64,000 nucleotides of DNA from Microbacterium sp. Root180 (GCF_001428485.1 NZ_LMHS01000003.1:1054922-1118921); one strand, 5' to 3'; positions 8,657 to 16,924 are shown, counted from the first letter of the stretch. Notes: generated by a model from the letters alone, not told the origin. Program-made: numbers and translations.

Positions 8657-9599
8657 TCTCGAACAGCCTTCCGCGGAAGATGAAGATCGTGGACAGGCCG
8701 AGCGCGACGACCAGGAGCATCAGCGAGATCGCCGCCGAGCCGGAGAAGTCGTTCTGCCGGAACGCGTAGAGGTACGCCAGCTGGTTCAGCGAGTAGTCCT
8801 CGGGGACGACGTTCTTCGTCGCCTGCGCGAGGACCTTCGGCTCGACGAACAGCTGCGTGCCGGCGGCCAGCGACATGATCGCCATGTAGCTGATCCACTT
8901 CGCGAGCATGGGCAGCTGGATGTACCACGCGGTCTTGATGCCGTTCGCACCGTCGATGCGGGCGGCTTCCATGACCTCGGTGGGGACGTTGTTGAGCGCG
9001 CCGAACATGATGACGATCCATCCGCCGGCGCCCGCCCAGAAGGCGATGACCGTGAAGACGATCGGCAGGTTGTCGACGGCGACGACGTTGACGAGCTTCT
9101 CGAAGCCCATCGCGTGCAGGAGTCCGGAGACGGGGCTCACGGTCGGGTCGAGCACGAACAGCCACAGCAGGACGCTGGATGCTCCGGCGATGGCGCCGGG
9201 GATGTAGTAGAGGAAGCGCGCGCTGCCGCTGATCCACCGGACCTTGACGGCATGCACCACCAGGGCCAGCAGCACCACGAAGATGAGGAGGCTGATGAGC
9301 CAGAAGAACACGTACAGCGCCACGTGCCACACCGCGGGGGCGAAGCGGTAGTCGCCGATGACCTTCGCGAAGTTGTCGAAGCCGGCGAACTGGCCGTTCT
9401 TGGTGAACGCCAGGAACACCGCGTAGAGCGTCGGGATGATGCCGAAGGCGAGCAGGAAGAGCGTGTACGCCCCGACGAAGATGTAGCCGAATCGCGCCTG
9501 GTGGCGGCCGGCCGCTCTGCGGGGGGCCGCCCCGGCGCGCCGGCGCCGACCACTGGGGTCGGCGCCGGCGGCCGTGACGATGGTGACCGTGTCGGACAC
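8649..9599 (-). CDS. Carbohydrate ABC transporter permease (MalF-like, CUT1)
   Basis: 316-residue permease with a charged N-terminal tail (about 1-36) and six membrane segments. The EAA motif region is MEAARIDGANGIKTAWYIQL (216-235). The start is GTG at 9599, which shares its first base with the TAG stop of the binding-protein gene (TAGTG); a longer open frame exists upstream but lies within that gene. Order lipoprotein, MalF-like, MalG-like is the normal CUT1 arrangement. Confidence 0.92.
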   Translation of the reverse strand: MSDTVTIVTAAGADPSGRRRRAGAAPRRAAGRHQARFGYIFVGAYTLFLLAFGIIPTLYAVFLAFTKNGQFAGFDNFAKVIGDYRFAPAVWHVALYVFFWLISLLIFVVLLALVVHAVKVRWISGSARFLYYIPGAIAGASSVLLWLFVLDPTVSPVSGLLHAMGFEKLVNVVAVDNLPIVFTVIAFWAGAGGWIVIMFGALNNVPTEVMEAARIDGANGIKTAWYIQLPMLAKWISYMAIMSLAAGTQLFVEPKVLAQATKNVVPEDYSLNQLAYLYAFRQNDFSGSAAISLMLLVVALGLSTIFIFRGRLFEND

Positions 9600-10975
9600 T
9601 ATTCGACCGTGTACCCGTTCACGGTCGCTTCGTTCTCGAGCTCGGTCTGCCACGCGGGCAGCAGCGAGACGACGCTCTCGCCGGACGCGATGCCCGGGAT
9701 GACGACCTTCGCCCACGCGGTCTCCGGGCTCCAGCTGGTGACATTCCAGCCGTCCCACACCGAGGCAGCGGCATCCGTCATGACCTGCTCGAAGTCCTCG
9801 TTCACGAAGTAGCCGGTGTCGGCGAGCTTCGCGAGCCAGCCCTCGGCGGCGGACGCGTAGGCGGGGTAGCCGCTGGAGAGCTCGACCTGGAACTCGTCGG
9901 AGCTGGTGACGAACTCGAGGAACGTCTTGACGGCCTCGAGGTTCTCGGAATGGCTCGACGCGTACCAGACACCGCCGCCGACGTTGCCCGCTGCGGGCTC
10001 GCCGCCGTCCCACGCGAGGGGGGCGCTCACGCCGATCTCACCGGCGGGAACGGCCAGGCCGCCCTGGAAGATGGCACCGGTGTACCACACCGGGCCGGGA
10101 ACGCCGACGAGCTTGTCGGCGTACTTCTCGGCGAACTCCGCGCTGAAGAAGCTGTCCTGCACCAGCGTGCCGTTGGCGAGCATCCCGTCGATGATCTCGG
10201 AGATCTTCTGCGAGTTCTCGGCCTCGGTGTCGGAGTGGAACACTCCGGCGGACGGCGACTGGAAGACCGGCGACTCGGAGCCGCCGTAGTAGACGTACGT
10301 CATGAACGAGTCGCCCATGCTGCCGAGGATGTAGCCGGGGTGCTCGGCCGCGAGCGAGTCGCCGAGCTCGGCGTACTCCTCCCACGTGGTGGGCACGTCG
10401 TAGCCGAACTCCTCGAGGAGCGTCTCGTTGTAGTAGAAGACCGTCTGCGCCAGGTCATTGCGCAGACCGTACTGGACGTCGTCGATCGTGGTGATGTCGT
10501 TCGCGCCGGGCACGAATCCATCGAGGAAGTCCTGGTCGAGCAGTCCCTTGTTCAGCGGGGCGGCGAAGCCCTGCGTGCCACCGGCTGCCGGCTTGGACGC
10601 CCAGATGGCATCGTTCTGCTGGGTGGAGAACACCACGTCCGGCCAGCCGTCGCCCGCCTGGTCCATGAGGGTGATCTTGCTCTGGAACGAGCCGCTGCCG
10701 CCGGCATTGCCGTCGTACGTCTCGAACTCGATCTCGACGTCGGGGTGGGCCTCCTTGAAGGCGGTGACCGCGGGCTCACGAGCGGCGTCGACCCACACCG
10801 TGATGGGGCTGTCGGGCACCTGCTCGGCGGTCTCGAACCCGTACTCGCTGGTGTTCTCTTCGCCTCCGCCGGAGTCTGCGGGGGAGCAGGCGCTGAGGGC
10901 CAGGAGGCCGGCGGCGGCGATCGCCGCGACCGAGAGTGCCCTGGTGGGACGGAAAGCGGACGATTGCTGTGCCAT
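9599..10975 (-). CDS. Extracellular solute-binding lipoprotein (family 1, CUT1)
   Basis: 458-residue sugar-type binding protein, first gene of the operon. A type II signal peptide is clear: basic start, hydrophobic run, lipobox LLALSAC with the lipidated Cys at 30. The mature protein begins with a Gly/Glu-rich linker, then SPITVWVDAAREPAVTAFK, which is the start of a family 1 fold. The start ATG at 10975 is supported by AAGGAT about 7 nt upstream. Transcription must begin in the 149-bp gap to the divergent GntR gene, where nested palindromes lie between a possible -35 (TTGCGT) and -10 (TGTAAT). Length and the following permeases point to a carbohydrate or sugar acid as ligand. Confidence 0.93.
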   Translation of the reverse strand: MAQQSSAFRPTRALSVAAIAAAGLLALSACSPADSGGGEENTSEYGFETAEQVPDSPITVWVDAAREPAVTAFKEAHPDVEIEFETYDGNAGGSGSFQSKITLMDQAGDGWPDVVFSTQQNDAIWASKPAAGGTQGFAAPLNKGLLDQDFLDGFVPGANDITTIDDVQYGLRNDLAQTVFYYNETLLEEFGYDVPTTWEEYAELGDSLAAEHPGYILGSMGDSFMTYVYYGGSESPVFQSPSAGVFHSDTEAENSQKISEIIDGMLANGTLVQDSFFSAEFAEKYADKLVGVPGPVWYTGAIFQGGLAVPAGEIGVSAPLAWDGGEPAAGNVGGGVWYASSHSENLEAVKTFLEFVTSSDEFQVELSSGYPAYASAAEGWLAKLADTGYFVNEDFEQVMTDAAASVWDGWNVTSWSPETAWAKVVIPGIASGESVVSLLPAWQTELENEATVNGYTVE

Positions 10976-11031
10976 GTCGCATCCTTACTGATCGGCATCT
11001 TCGACGACAGTCATGTCGGGTGGTAGGCATT

Positions 11032-11054
11032 ACATCACACGTATGATGTCATAC
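11032..11054. promoter_or_regulatory. Nested palindromes, likely operator of the FadR-type regulator
   Basis: Two overlapping perfect inverted repeats lie in the divergent promoter: ACATCA-N6-TGATGT at 11032-11049 and GTATGA-TG-TCATAC at 11041-11054. On the minus strand they fall between TTGCGT and TGTAAT (18 bp apart), a position that would block RNA polymerase at the transporter operon. Spacing and AT content fit a GntR/FadR-type dimer site. Binding by the adjacent regulator is inferred from location. Confidence 0.65.
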
Positions 11055-11124
11055 GCAATCGTTTGACTGGATTCGATCCGTCCCCGGAATGGACGAGACT
11101 AGGGTCTGCAGAGGGAGGTTGGCC

Positions 11125-11874
11125 ATGAGCAACGGAACACCGGCGTTCGCTGTCCGTGCGAAGTCTCCGCGGTTGGGGGTCACCGTCGTCGCCGAGCTCG
11201 TCGACGCGATCGTGCGCGGGGACCTCGCTCCGGGGACGAGCCTGCCCCCCGAGGCCGTGCTGTGCGAGCAGTTCGGCGTGAGCCGCACCGTGATCCGCGA
11301 GTCGGTGAAGCGGGTCGAGGAGAAGGGGCTCGTCACCGTCACGCAGGGACGCGGGACGCAGGTCTCCCCGCCCTCGTCGTGGAAGATGGTCGACGACACC
11401 GTGCTGTCGGCGCTCGTCGACAACGATGCGACGCTCGGCACCCTGGACGATCTGAGCGTCGTGCGTGCGGCACTCGAAGCGGTGATCGCACGGGATGCCG
11501 CAGCATCCGTCTCCCCCGAACAGCTGGAGCGGCTGGCGGCCGCGCTGCAGTCGATGCGCGACACCGTGCAGGACGAGCCGTCGTTCGCGAAGGCCGACGT
11601 CGTGTTCCACTCGATCGTCGGAGAGATGTCGACCAACCGCCTGGCCGACTCGATCGTGAAGACGCTGTTCCGGCAGGCGCTCGCGAGCAGCCGCTACTCC
11701 CTGCGCAGCCAGCTCGAGATCACCCTCGCCGAGCACGAGGCGGTGTACGCGGCCATCGCGCAGCGCGATCCCGACGCCGCGGAGCAGGCGATGCGCACGC
11801 ACATCCTCGACGCGTGGGAGCGCCGCCGCCCCGGTCGCGCCGCCGCCGCGGAGGAAGCGGCCGCCGTAACCTGA
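11125..11874 (+). CDS. GntR family regulator, FadR/FCD subfamily
   Basis: 249-residue repressor or activator, probably of the divergent sugar operon. The N-terminal winged helix (about 10-80) contains LPPEAVLCEQFGVSRTVIRE, the classic GntR recognition region. The C-terminal FCD effector domain shows DVVFHSIVGEMSTNRL and a late histidine in AMRTHILDAW, which in this family bind a metal and then a carboxylate ligand. ATG at 11125 was chosen because GAGGGAGG lies at 11111-11118; a longer frame from 11089 has no ribosome site. A TAGGGT -10 candidate lies at 11100-11105. FCD proteins usually sense organic or sugar acids, which agrees with the operon content. Confidence 0.9.
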   Translation: MSNGTPAFAVRAKSPRLGVTVVAELVDAIVRGDLAPGTSLPPEAVLCEQFGVSRTVIRESVKRVEEKGLVTVTQGRGTQVSPPSSWKMVDDTVLSALVDNDATLGTLDDLSVVRAALEAVIARDAAASVSPEQLERLAAALQSMRDTVQDEPSFAKADVVFHSIVGEMSTNRLADSIVKTLFRQALASSRYSLRSQLEITLAEHEAVYAAIAQRDPDAAEQAMRTHILDAWERRRPGRAAAAEEAAAVT

Positions 11875-11917
11875 ACCGGTTCCTTCGGTGCCGGTGGTCG
11901 CGGGACGGGCCGGCCGT

Positions 11918-11938
11918 CGCGGACGTGAGGCGTCCGCG
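11918..11938. terminator. Hairpin after the GntR gene
   Basis: CGCGGACG and CGTCCGCG form an 8-bp stem around a 5-nt loop, 43 bases past the GntR stop. There is no T run, so this is only a possible intrinsic terminator or pause site. Confidence 0.4.
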
Positions 11939-11946
11939 GTGACCGG

Positions 11947-11952
11947 TAGGGT
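11947..11952 (+). promoter_or_regulatory. -10 box of a leaderless transcript
   Basis: TAGGGT ends 6 nt before the ATG at 11959, the spacing expected when transcription starts at the start codon. No ribosome site lies between. Confidence 0.5.
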
Positions 11953-11958
11953 CGCCGC

Positions 11959-12534
11959 ATGGGCGCGCTCGATGACGGCGAGAAAGTGGAGGCTGCGGAT
12001 GCCGCGGCCTGGCGTGACTGGCTGGAGCGCAATCACCGCTCATCCACGGGCGCGTGGCTGGTGCGCGCGCGTCCTGGGTCGGGTCTGACGTTCGTCGAGT
12101 ACGAGGACGCGATCCGGCACGCGCTGTGCTTCGGCTGGATCGACGGCCCGGTGCGCACGTTCGACGAGGCACGGGGCGGCCTGTGGTTCGCTCCGCGGCG
12201 GTCGTCCAGCGGCTGGGCGGCCACCAACAAGGCGCGCCTCATCGAGCTCGAGGCGGCCGGGCTCATGACGGAGGCGGGAACTCGAGCGGTCGAGGTCGCC
12301 CGGGCCAACGGCGCGTGGACCGTGCTCGACAACGCCGAGGCCGGGATCGAGCCCGACGACCTCGCAGCCGCGCTCAACGCGGATCCCGCAGCGCGCGCGG
12401 CGTGGGACGCGTTCCCGCCGTCGGCGAAGAAGCTCGGGGTCTCCCTCGTCGACATGGCGCGACGGCCAGAGACGCGGGCGGCCCGGATCGCGAAGATCGT
12501 GGCGGATGCCGCGGAGGGGAGGCGTCCGGCATGA
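11959..12534 (+). CDS. YdeI/OmpD-associated family protein
   Basis: 191-residue member of the YdeI family (linked by name to bacteriocin protection and OmpD; molecular role unknown). Recognisable blocks are WRDWLERNHRSSTGAWLV near the start, YEDAIRHALCFGWIDGPVR (about 55-73) and WFAPRRSSSGWAATNKARL. The C-terminal AWDAFPPSAKKLGV segment is typical of the family. The start is set by TAGGGT 6 nt upstream, indicating a leaderless mRNA. Its stop overlaps the start of a 37-residue membrane peptide (ATGA). Confidence 0.85.
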   Translation: MGALDDGEKVEAADAAAWRDWLERNHRSSTGAWLVRARPGSGLTFVEYEDAIRHALCFGWIDGPVRTFDEARGGLWFAPRRSSSGWAATNKARLIELEAAGLMTEAGTRAVEVARANGAWTVLDNAEAGIEPDDLAAALNADPAARAAWDAFPPSAKKLGVSLVDMARRPETRAARIAKIVADAAEGRRPA

Positions 12535-12644
12535 CCGAGTTCGAGCAGAATCTGCTGTTCGCTGCGACGGCGATCGTGCTCGTGGGCACGCTCATCGTGT
12601 TGGTGTGGCAGTGGCGGCGCAATCGCGGAGACGACCGCGACTGA
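12531..12644 (+). CDS. Small single-pass membrane protein (37 aa)
   Basis: Encodes 37 residues beginning MTEFEQNLLFAATAIVL, with one hydrophobic helix (about 8-27) followed by a basic tail WQWRRNRGDDRD, so the C-terminus is probably cytosolic. The ATG overlaps the YdeI-like stop and is preceded by GAGGGGAGG at a good distance, and the TGA overlaps an in-frame ATG (12644) of the next gene. Coupling on both sides supports expression. Function unknown. Confidence 0.65.
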   Translation: MTEFEQNLLFAATAIVLVGTLIVLVWQWRRNRGDDRD

Positions 12645-12664
12645 TGGAGCGCCGCGAAGGACGA

Positions 12665-13684
12665 ATGATGTCGACCAAGCCCGTGCTCGTCACCGGAGCA
12701 TCCGGCTTCATCGCGAAGCACATCGTGAGAGAGCTGCTCGAATCCGATCGGACGGTGCGTGCGGCGGTCCGCTCGCCTGCTCGGCGAGCGCAGCTCGAGG
12801 CGCTGTTCCCCGGTGCGCCCGTGGAGTTCGTGAACCTCGACCTCACGGCCGACGAGGGATGGGATGCCGCCGTGACCGGGGTGGATGCCCTCATCCACAC
12901 GGCCTCGCCGTTCCCGAGCGCTCCGCCGAAGGACCCGCAGGACGTGATCCGCCCGGCAGTGGACGGCACGGTGCGGGCGCTGCGCGCCGCGCAGTCGGCC
13001 GGCGTGACGCGAGTCGTCATGACGTCCACGTGCGGGGCGATCTACAAACCCGCCGATCAGGAGTGGTCGCGCGTCAAGACGCGTGAGGACTGGACCGATC
13101 CGATGGGCCCGAAGACGACCCCCTACGAGGCGTCCAAGACTCTCGCCGAAAAGGCTGCCTGGCGCTTCGTCGCCGAGCACCCCGAGATGCGGCTGACGAC
13201 GATCAATCCCGGGATGGTCTTCGGACCGGCGATGGACGAGCACTACGGCACGTCGCTGAAGCTCGTCGAGCAGCTGGTCACCGGTCGGATGCCGATGTAT
13301 CCCCGACTGCACATGCCGGTGGTCGACGTCCGCGATGTCGCCCGCATGCACGTGCGGGCACTTGCGCACGAGAGCGCGGTGGGCCAGCGCTTCCCCGGCA
13401 ACGCGGGAGCGCTGTCCGTTCCCGAGATGGCCGGCATCCTCGCGGGCGCGTACCCGGAAGCCGGCCTCAGCGGGCGGGTCGCGCCGGACTGGCTGATCCG
13501 CGCGATGGCGACTTTCGTGCCTTTGCTGAGGACTGCCGCGGAGGGTCTCGGGCTCAACGCGGACGTCGACGGGGCGGACGCCCCGCGTCAGTTCGGATTC
13601 GACTACATCCCTTCTCGGGACGCTCTCCTCGCCTCTGCCGAGTTCGTTCGCGCGGGCGCGCGCTCGACGAAGCCGACCCGATAG
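12665..13684 (+). CDS. NAD-dependent epimerase/dehydratase family (extended SDR)
   Basis: 339-residue extended SDR related to dihydroflavonol/aldehyde reductases. It has the nucleotide motif VTGASGFIAKH near the N-terminus and the catalytic YEASK with an upstream MTSTCGAIY segment holding the serine/threonine. ATG at 12665 follows GAAGGA by about 5 nt; an ATG at 12644 that overlaps the previous stop would add seven residues. Substrate is unknown; a reductase of an aldehyde or ketone is likely. A long symmetrical hairpin follows the gene. Confidence 0.85.
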   Translation: MMSTKPVLVTGASGFIAKHIVRELLESDRTVRAAVRSPARRAQLEALFPGAPVEFVNLDLTADEGWDAAVTGVDALIHTASPFPSAPPKDPQDVIRPAVDGTVRALRAAQSAGVTRVVMTSTCGAIYKPADQEWSRVKTREDWTDPMGPKTTPYEASKTLAEKAAWRFVAEHPEMRLTTINPGMVFGPAMDEHYGTSLKLVEQLVTGRMPMYPRLHMPVVDVRDVARMHVRALAHESAVGQRFPGNAGALSVPEMAGILAGAYPEAGLSGRVAPDWLIRAMATFVPLLRTAAEGLGLNADVDGADAPRQFGFDYIPSRDALLASAEFVRAGARSTKPTR

Positions 13685-13787
13685 CCGCCGGCGCGGGCGG
13701 GCGCGGCGCGCTGGGGCGGCGCTGGGCCGCCCGCTGCATGCCCGGCCGCACAGGGCCGCGCCCCGGGCCGCTTGGGCGCCGGCTGCA

Positions 13788-13858
13788 AAAAACGGAGGAG
13801 AAACGCCGCATGACGCCTGCCGGACGGGCGCCCACCCCGGCGTTTCTCCTCCGTTTTT
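13788..13858. terminator. Bidirectional intrinsic terminator between convergent genes
   Basis: Two perfect 21-bp arms (13788-13808 and 13838-13858) enclose a 29-nt loop. Each arm ends in a run of five A/T bases, so on both strands the GC-rich stem is followed by T5. It separates the SDR gene from pyrE. The core AACGGAGGAGAA recurs in the inverted repeat at 34441. Confidence 0.8.
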
Positions 13859-13876
13859 GACGACAGGCCGGCGTGG

Positions 13877-14455
13877 CTACTGGGGGGCGAGGCCCAGGTC
13901 GTCGAGGTCGATGGCGGCCAGCCACTGCAGGCCCTCGGCCTCGACCGCGGCCTGCGCACCGGTCTTGCGGTCGACGATCACCGCGACGGCGATCGGCTCG
14001 GCGCCTTCGCGCCGCAGAGCCTCGACGGCCTTGAGGGCTGACTGACCGGTGGTCGAGGTGTCTTCGAGGACGACGACCCGCTTGCCCGCGACATCCGCCC
14101 CTTCGACCTGACGCCCGCGACCGTGGTCCTTCGGCTCCTTGCGCACGACGAACGCGTCGAGGGGGCGCGGGGTGCGCGCGGATTCGTGCATCACCGAGTT
14201 CGCGATGGGGTCGGCGCCGAGGGTGAGCCCGCCGACCGCGACGATGCCGTCGACATCGCGGATCAGGTCGAGCATGATCCGGCCGATCGCGGGAGCTGCA
14301 CGGTGGTCCAGGGTGAGCTTGCGCATGTCGACGTAGTAGGTCGCCTTCTTGCCGCTCGAGAGGGTGAAGTCGCCGTGGAAGACGGCCTCGTCCTGGATCA
14401 GCGCGATGAGGTACTGGCGGTCGGCTTCGAGCTCGGCAGTGGAGGCGGCGGTCAT
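13877..14455 (-). CDS. pyrE: Orotate phosphoribosyltransferase
   Basis: 192-residue type I phosphoribosyltransferase that joins orotate and PRPP to give OMP in pyrimidine synthesis. The PRPP loop VVVLEDTSTTGQSA spans 127-140; FTLSSGKKATYYVDMRK (30-46) and GGLTLGADPIA (75-85) are diagnostic for PyrE. ATG at 14455 is 7 nt from a TAGAAT -10 box on the minus strand, so a leaderless mRNA is likely, and upstream open frame is ignored. No other pyrimidine gene is adjacent. Confidence 0.94.
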   Translation of the reverse strand: MTAASTAELEADRQYLIALIQDEAVFHGDFTLSSGKKATYYVDMRKLTLDHRAAPAIGRIMLDLIRDVDGIVAVGGLTLGADPIANSVMHESARTPRPLDAFVVRKEPKDHGRGRQVEGADVAGKRVVVLEDTSTTGQSALKAVEALRREGAEPIAVAVIVDRKTGAQAAVEAEGLQWLAAIDLDDLGLAPQ

Positions 14456-14462
14456 GGGTCCG

Positions 14463-14468
14463 ATTCTA
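14463..14468 (-). promoter_or_regulatory. -10 box of pyrE (leaderless)
   Basis: TAGAAT on the minus strand ends 7 nt before the pyrE ATG. Confidence 0.55.
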
Positions 14469-14485
14469 CGGATGCCGCGGCGCAC

Positions 14486-14522
14486 CCGAGGGCCGGTGCG
14501 ATCTGGTCGCACCGGCCCTCGG
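14486..14522. terminator. 16-bp hairpin after the protease gene
   Basis: Arms at 14486-14501 and 14507-14522 are perfectly complementary around a 5-nt loop. No T run follows on the minus strand, so this may be a Rho-assisted terminator or mRNA 3' end stabiliser for the protease gene, insulating pyrE. Confidence 0.65.
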
Positions 14523-14543
14523 CGTACTCGCTCAGCGCGGCCG

Positions 14544-15353
14544 CTACGGGAGCAGGTCGCCGAACTCGGCGTAGATCCAGTCGAGGTCGTCGGCGCGGTC
14601 GACGCGGTACACGCCGCCCGTTCCGGCGCACGCGCTGTTGAGCCCGAAGGACGTGACGCCGGCGATGACGTTGGTGTCGCCGATGAAGTTCGGACCTCCG
14701 GAGTCACCGGAGCAGGTGCCTCCGGTGTGGGCGTTGTTCGACAGCAGCAGCGACGCGTCGCCCGTGAACCCCGTGTTGATCTGGTTCAGCTTGGGCGTGG
14801 ACACCATGCGCGTCTTGTACGCCTGGTCCTTCCACGATGCGGCATCGGGGAAGCTCTTCTGCAGCCCGTACCCGACCGCGGTGAACCACGCGTTCTTCTT
14901 TGCCTGCTTGGTGTACCCGTCGAGCTGATTCAGAGCCGGCAGCTCGCCGTACTCGGCGACGACCACGGGCTCGTCGAGCACCACGATGCCCAGGTCGTAC
15001 AGATAGAAGGCGGCGTCGTCGTACTGCGGGTGTGTGTAGGGCGTTCCGCTCACCTGTCCGGTGAAGGGATAGCCCAACGCCGCGGGAGTGGGCTCGAGGT
15101 CGCTCTGGAACCAGATCTCGACATGCTCCGCACCGAAGGTGCAGTGACCGGCCGTGATGTACACCGTCGGCGAGATCAGCGTGCCGCTGCATCTCCACAG
15201 CGGGGTGCCGTCCTCGGTCTGGGCCACCATGAGCCCGACATTCGGGTGGCCGTCGCCGTCTGGGACGCCGTCCGTGATCGCCTGGGCCGGCGCGGAGCCG
15301 AGCCCGATCAGAAGGAGGGCCGCAGCGGCGGCGACGAGCGCTTTGTGGCGCAT
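14544..15353 (-). CDS. Secreted trypsin-like serine protease (S1 family)
   Basis: 269-residue exported protease. A Sec signal peptide (1-25, cleavage after AQA) precedes a chymotrypsin fold. The triad is visible: His70 in ITAGHC, Asp120 in YDLGIVVLD and Ser218 in TCSGDSGGP. Cys55/Cys71 and Cys214 with a late Cys give the expected disulfide pairs. There is no long propeptide, so the mature N-terminus (ITDGVPDG) may be directly active. ATG at 15353 follows GAGGGG by a normal distance. Family members degrade extracellular protein; the target is not known. Confidence 0.88.
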   Translation of the reverse strand: MRHKALVAAAAALLLIGLGSAPAQAITDGVPDGDGHPNVGLMVAQTEDGTPLWRCSGTLISPTVYITAGHCTFGAEHVEIWFQSDLEPTPAALGYPFTGQVSGTPYTHPQYDDAAFYLYDLGIVVLDEPVVVAEYGELPALNQLDGYTKQAKKNAWFTAVGYGLQKSFPDAASWKDQAYKTRMVSTPKLNQINTGFTGDASLLLSNNAHTGGTCSGDSGGPNFIGDTNVIAGVTSFGLNSACAGTGGVYRVDRADDLDWIYAEFGDLLP

Positions 15354-15439
15354 GAGTGTTCCCCTCTCGGTGGGTGTGACGCTGAGCCTGCCACCGCGAC
15401 CGCCGCGCGACAAGCACCTGGCTCGCCGCCCTCCTCGCC

Positions 15440-15994
15440 CTACGTCGCGAACCGATCGACGAGTCGGATCAAGGTGGGAAGTCCGCGCGAGGTCGCCGGC
15501 CGGCCGGTGAGACGCTCGACCACCGGCGTCGCGTTCGATTCGCGGTCGCGCTCGTTTGCCGTGACCGCCCATCCGTCGCCAGCCTCGACGAAGCGGCACC
15601 GCCGGTGCGCCGCCTCGTCGATGACGGCGGGATCGTCGATGTCGATGACACCTCCGGCGTGGAGGGTGAGTTCGCGGTGCGCGGCATCCGGTGCGGCGGC
15701 GTGCGCATCAACGAGCGCGGCGACCCGAGGCAGCGGCATCGCGAAGACCTCACGATCGACGCCGGATCGTGCGGTCAGCGCCGCCCGCACGTCCGGCAGC
15801 ACGCCGGCGGCGTCGTGGGAGGTGAAGACGACGGTGCCGTTGCTCTGGAAAGCGACGGCGCCGGTGCATCCGGCGTCGGCGAAGGCCGCCAGCAGGCCCG
15901 AGGTGGACGGATGCCCGCGTTGACCCTGATTCACATTGCGGAAGAACGCGACGTGCTCCACCGGGGATCCGGCCTCCCCTCTGCCCCCGCTCAC
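15440..15994 (-). CDS. DUF1697 family protein
   Basis: 184-residue protein of the DUF1697 group (unknown function). The N-terminal FFRNVNQGQRGHPSTSGLLAAF and VAFQSNGTVVFTS match the family's opening 'RGINVGG...L...G...V.TY..SGN' layout. Start is GTG at 15994, overlapping the stop of the upstream MBL gene (GTGA), hence coupled expression; a second GTG about ten codons later (VEHVAFF) is possible. Confidence 0.7.
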   Translation of the reverse strand: MSGGRGEAGSPVEHVAFFRNVNQGQRGHPSTSGLLAAFADAGCTGAVAFQSNGTVVFTSHDAAGVLPDVRAALTARSGVDREVFAMPLPRVAALVDAHAAAPDAAHRELTLHAGGVIDIDDPAVIDEAAHRRCRFVEAGDGWAVTANERDRESNATPVVERLTGRPATSRGLPTLIRLVDRFAT

Positions 15995-16806
15995 TCGGGC
16001 TCGCCCCGCAGCTCGCGCAGACGCTGCATCTGCCAGCGGTGAATGTCGGGCAGCCAGTCCAGCGGCGCGCCCGGGCCCACGCGCGGATCGTCGGGCTCGT
16101 CGCCGTCACGCAGAGCTCGCACGTACGCGAGGTCGAGATCGATCCGGGCATGCAGCTCAGCGGCGTCGCCGACCGAACCGTGACCGGGGATGACAGCATC
16201 CGCTCGGTCCGCCACGCTCTCGAACAGCTGCAAAGCCGAGAGGTAGTCCTCGATCGGGTGGTGCGCCTGCAGATCGAGGAACGGCATCAGGATGTCGGAC
16301 AGCATGTCGCCCACGACCAGCACTCGACTGTCCTCGATCAGCAGAGCCGCGTGGCCCTCGGAGTGACCCCGGTGCTCGAGCACGCTGACTCTCGGGCCGT
16401 CCCACGGGATCTCGTTCGCTTCCGGCGGGAGCCCGCTGATGAGACCGAGCAGCTCCATCGGGATCTCATCGGCGTGCTCAGGAGGAAGGCCCTCCGCGAT
16501 GTCGTCTGCCCACCCCGGCTGCGAGAGGAACGCCGCCATGGTGGCGGCGCCGACGGCCGTGCCGTAGCGGGGCACGTCGCCGAAGTCCGGGTGCCAGAGC
16601 ACGTGGTCCCAATGCGGGTGGGTCGAGAAGCCGGCGACGACGCGCTGTCCGAGATGCCGCAGGTCTGCGGCGATGTCGTCCAGCTCCACGGTCGTGATGC
16701 CGGGGTCGATGAGCAGCACTCCGTCTCGCCCCTGCACGATGACCGTGTTGCTCTTGAGGAAATCGCTCTCGTGGACCCACACGCCGGCCGCGATCTGCTG
16801 CAGCAT
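15991..16806 (-). CDS. Metallo-beta-lactamase-fold hydrolase
   Basis: 271-residue MBL-fold enzyme with the full metal motif THPHWDHVLWHP (HxHxDH), HRGHSEGHAAL and VVGDMLSD carrying the later ligands, and VIPGHGSVGD near the end. The layout resembles glyoxalase II/quinolone-sensing-type hydrolases, but the substrate is not clear. ATG at 16806 has GGAGG about 6 nt upstream; an in-frame upstream extension lacks one. It is the first gene of a two-gene unit with the DUF1697 gene. Confidence 0.82.
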   Translation of the reverse strand: MLQQIAAGVWVHESDFLKSNTVIVQGRDGVLLIDPGITTVELDDIAADLRHLGQRVVAGFSTHPHWDHVLWHPDFGDVPRYGTAVGAATMAAFLSQPGWADDIAEGLPPEHADEIPMELLGLISGLPPEANEIPWDGPRVSVLEHRGHSEGHAALLIEDSRVLVVGDMLSDILMPFLDLQAHHPIEDYLSALQLFESVADRADAVIPGHGSVGDAAELHARIDLDLAYVRALRDGDEPDDPRVGPGAPLDWLPDIHRWQMQRLRELRGEPE

Positions 16807-16924
16807 GAGAACCTCCGTCCGCGACCGGATGCCGCTCGAGGCGACGCTACTCCGTCGGACAGACATTCGTCATTGTTATCCACAGTCTGGCCATTGTCTC
16901 CACTCTTTTGTCGTACCTATGTTC

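Noticed and set aside
8649..10975. Missing ATPase as evidence of a broken transporter
   Set aside because: Permeases and lipoprotein are intact. CUT1 systems in actinobacteria commonly share an MsiK ATPase encoded elsewhere.
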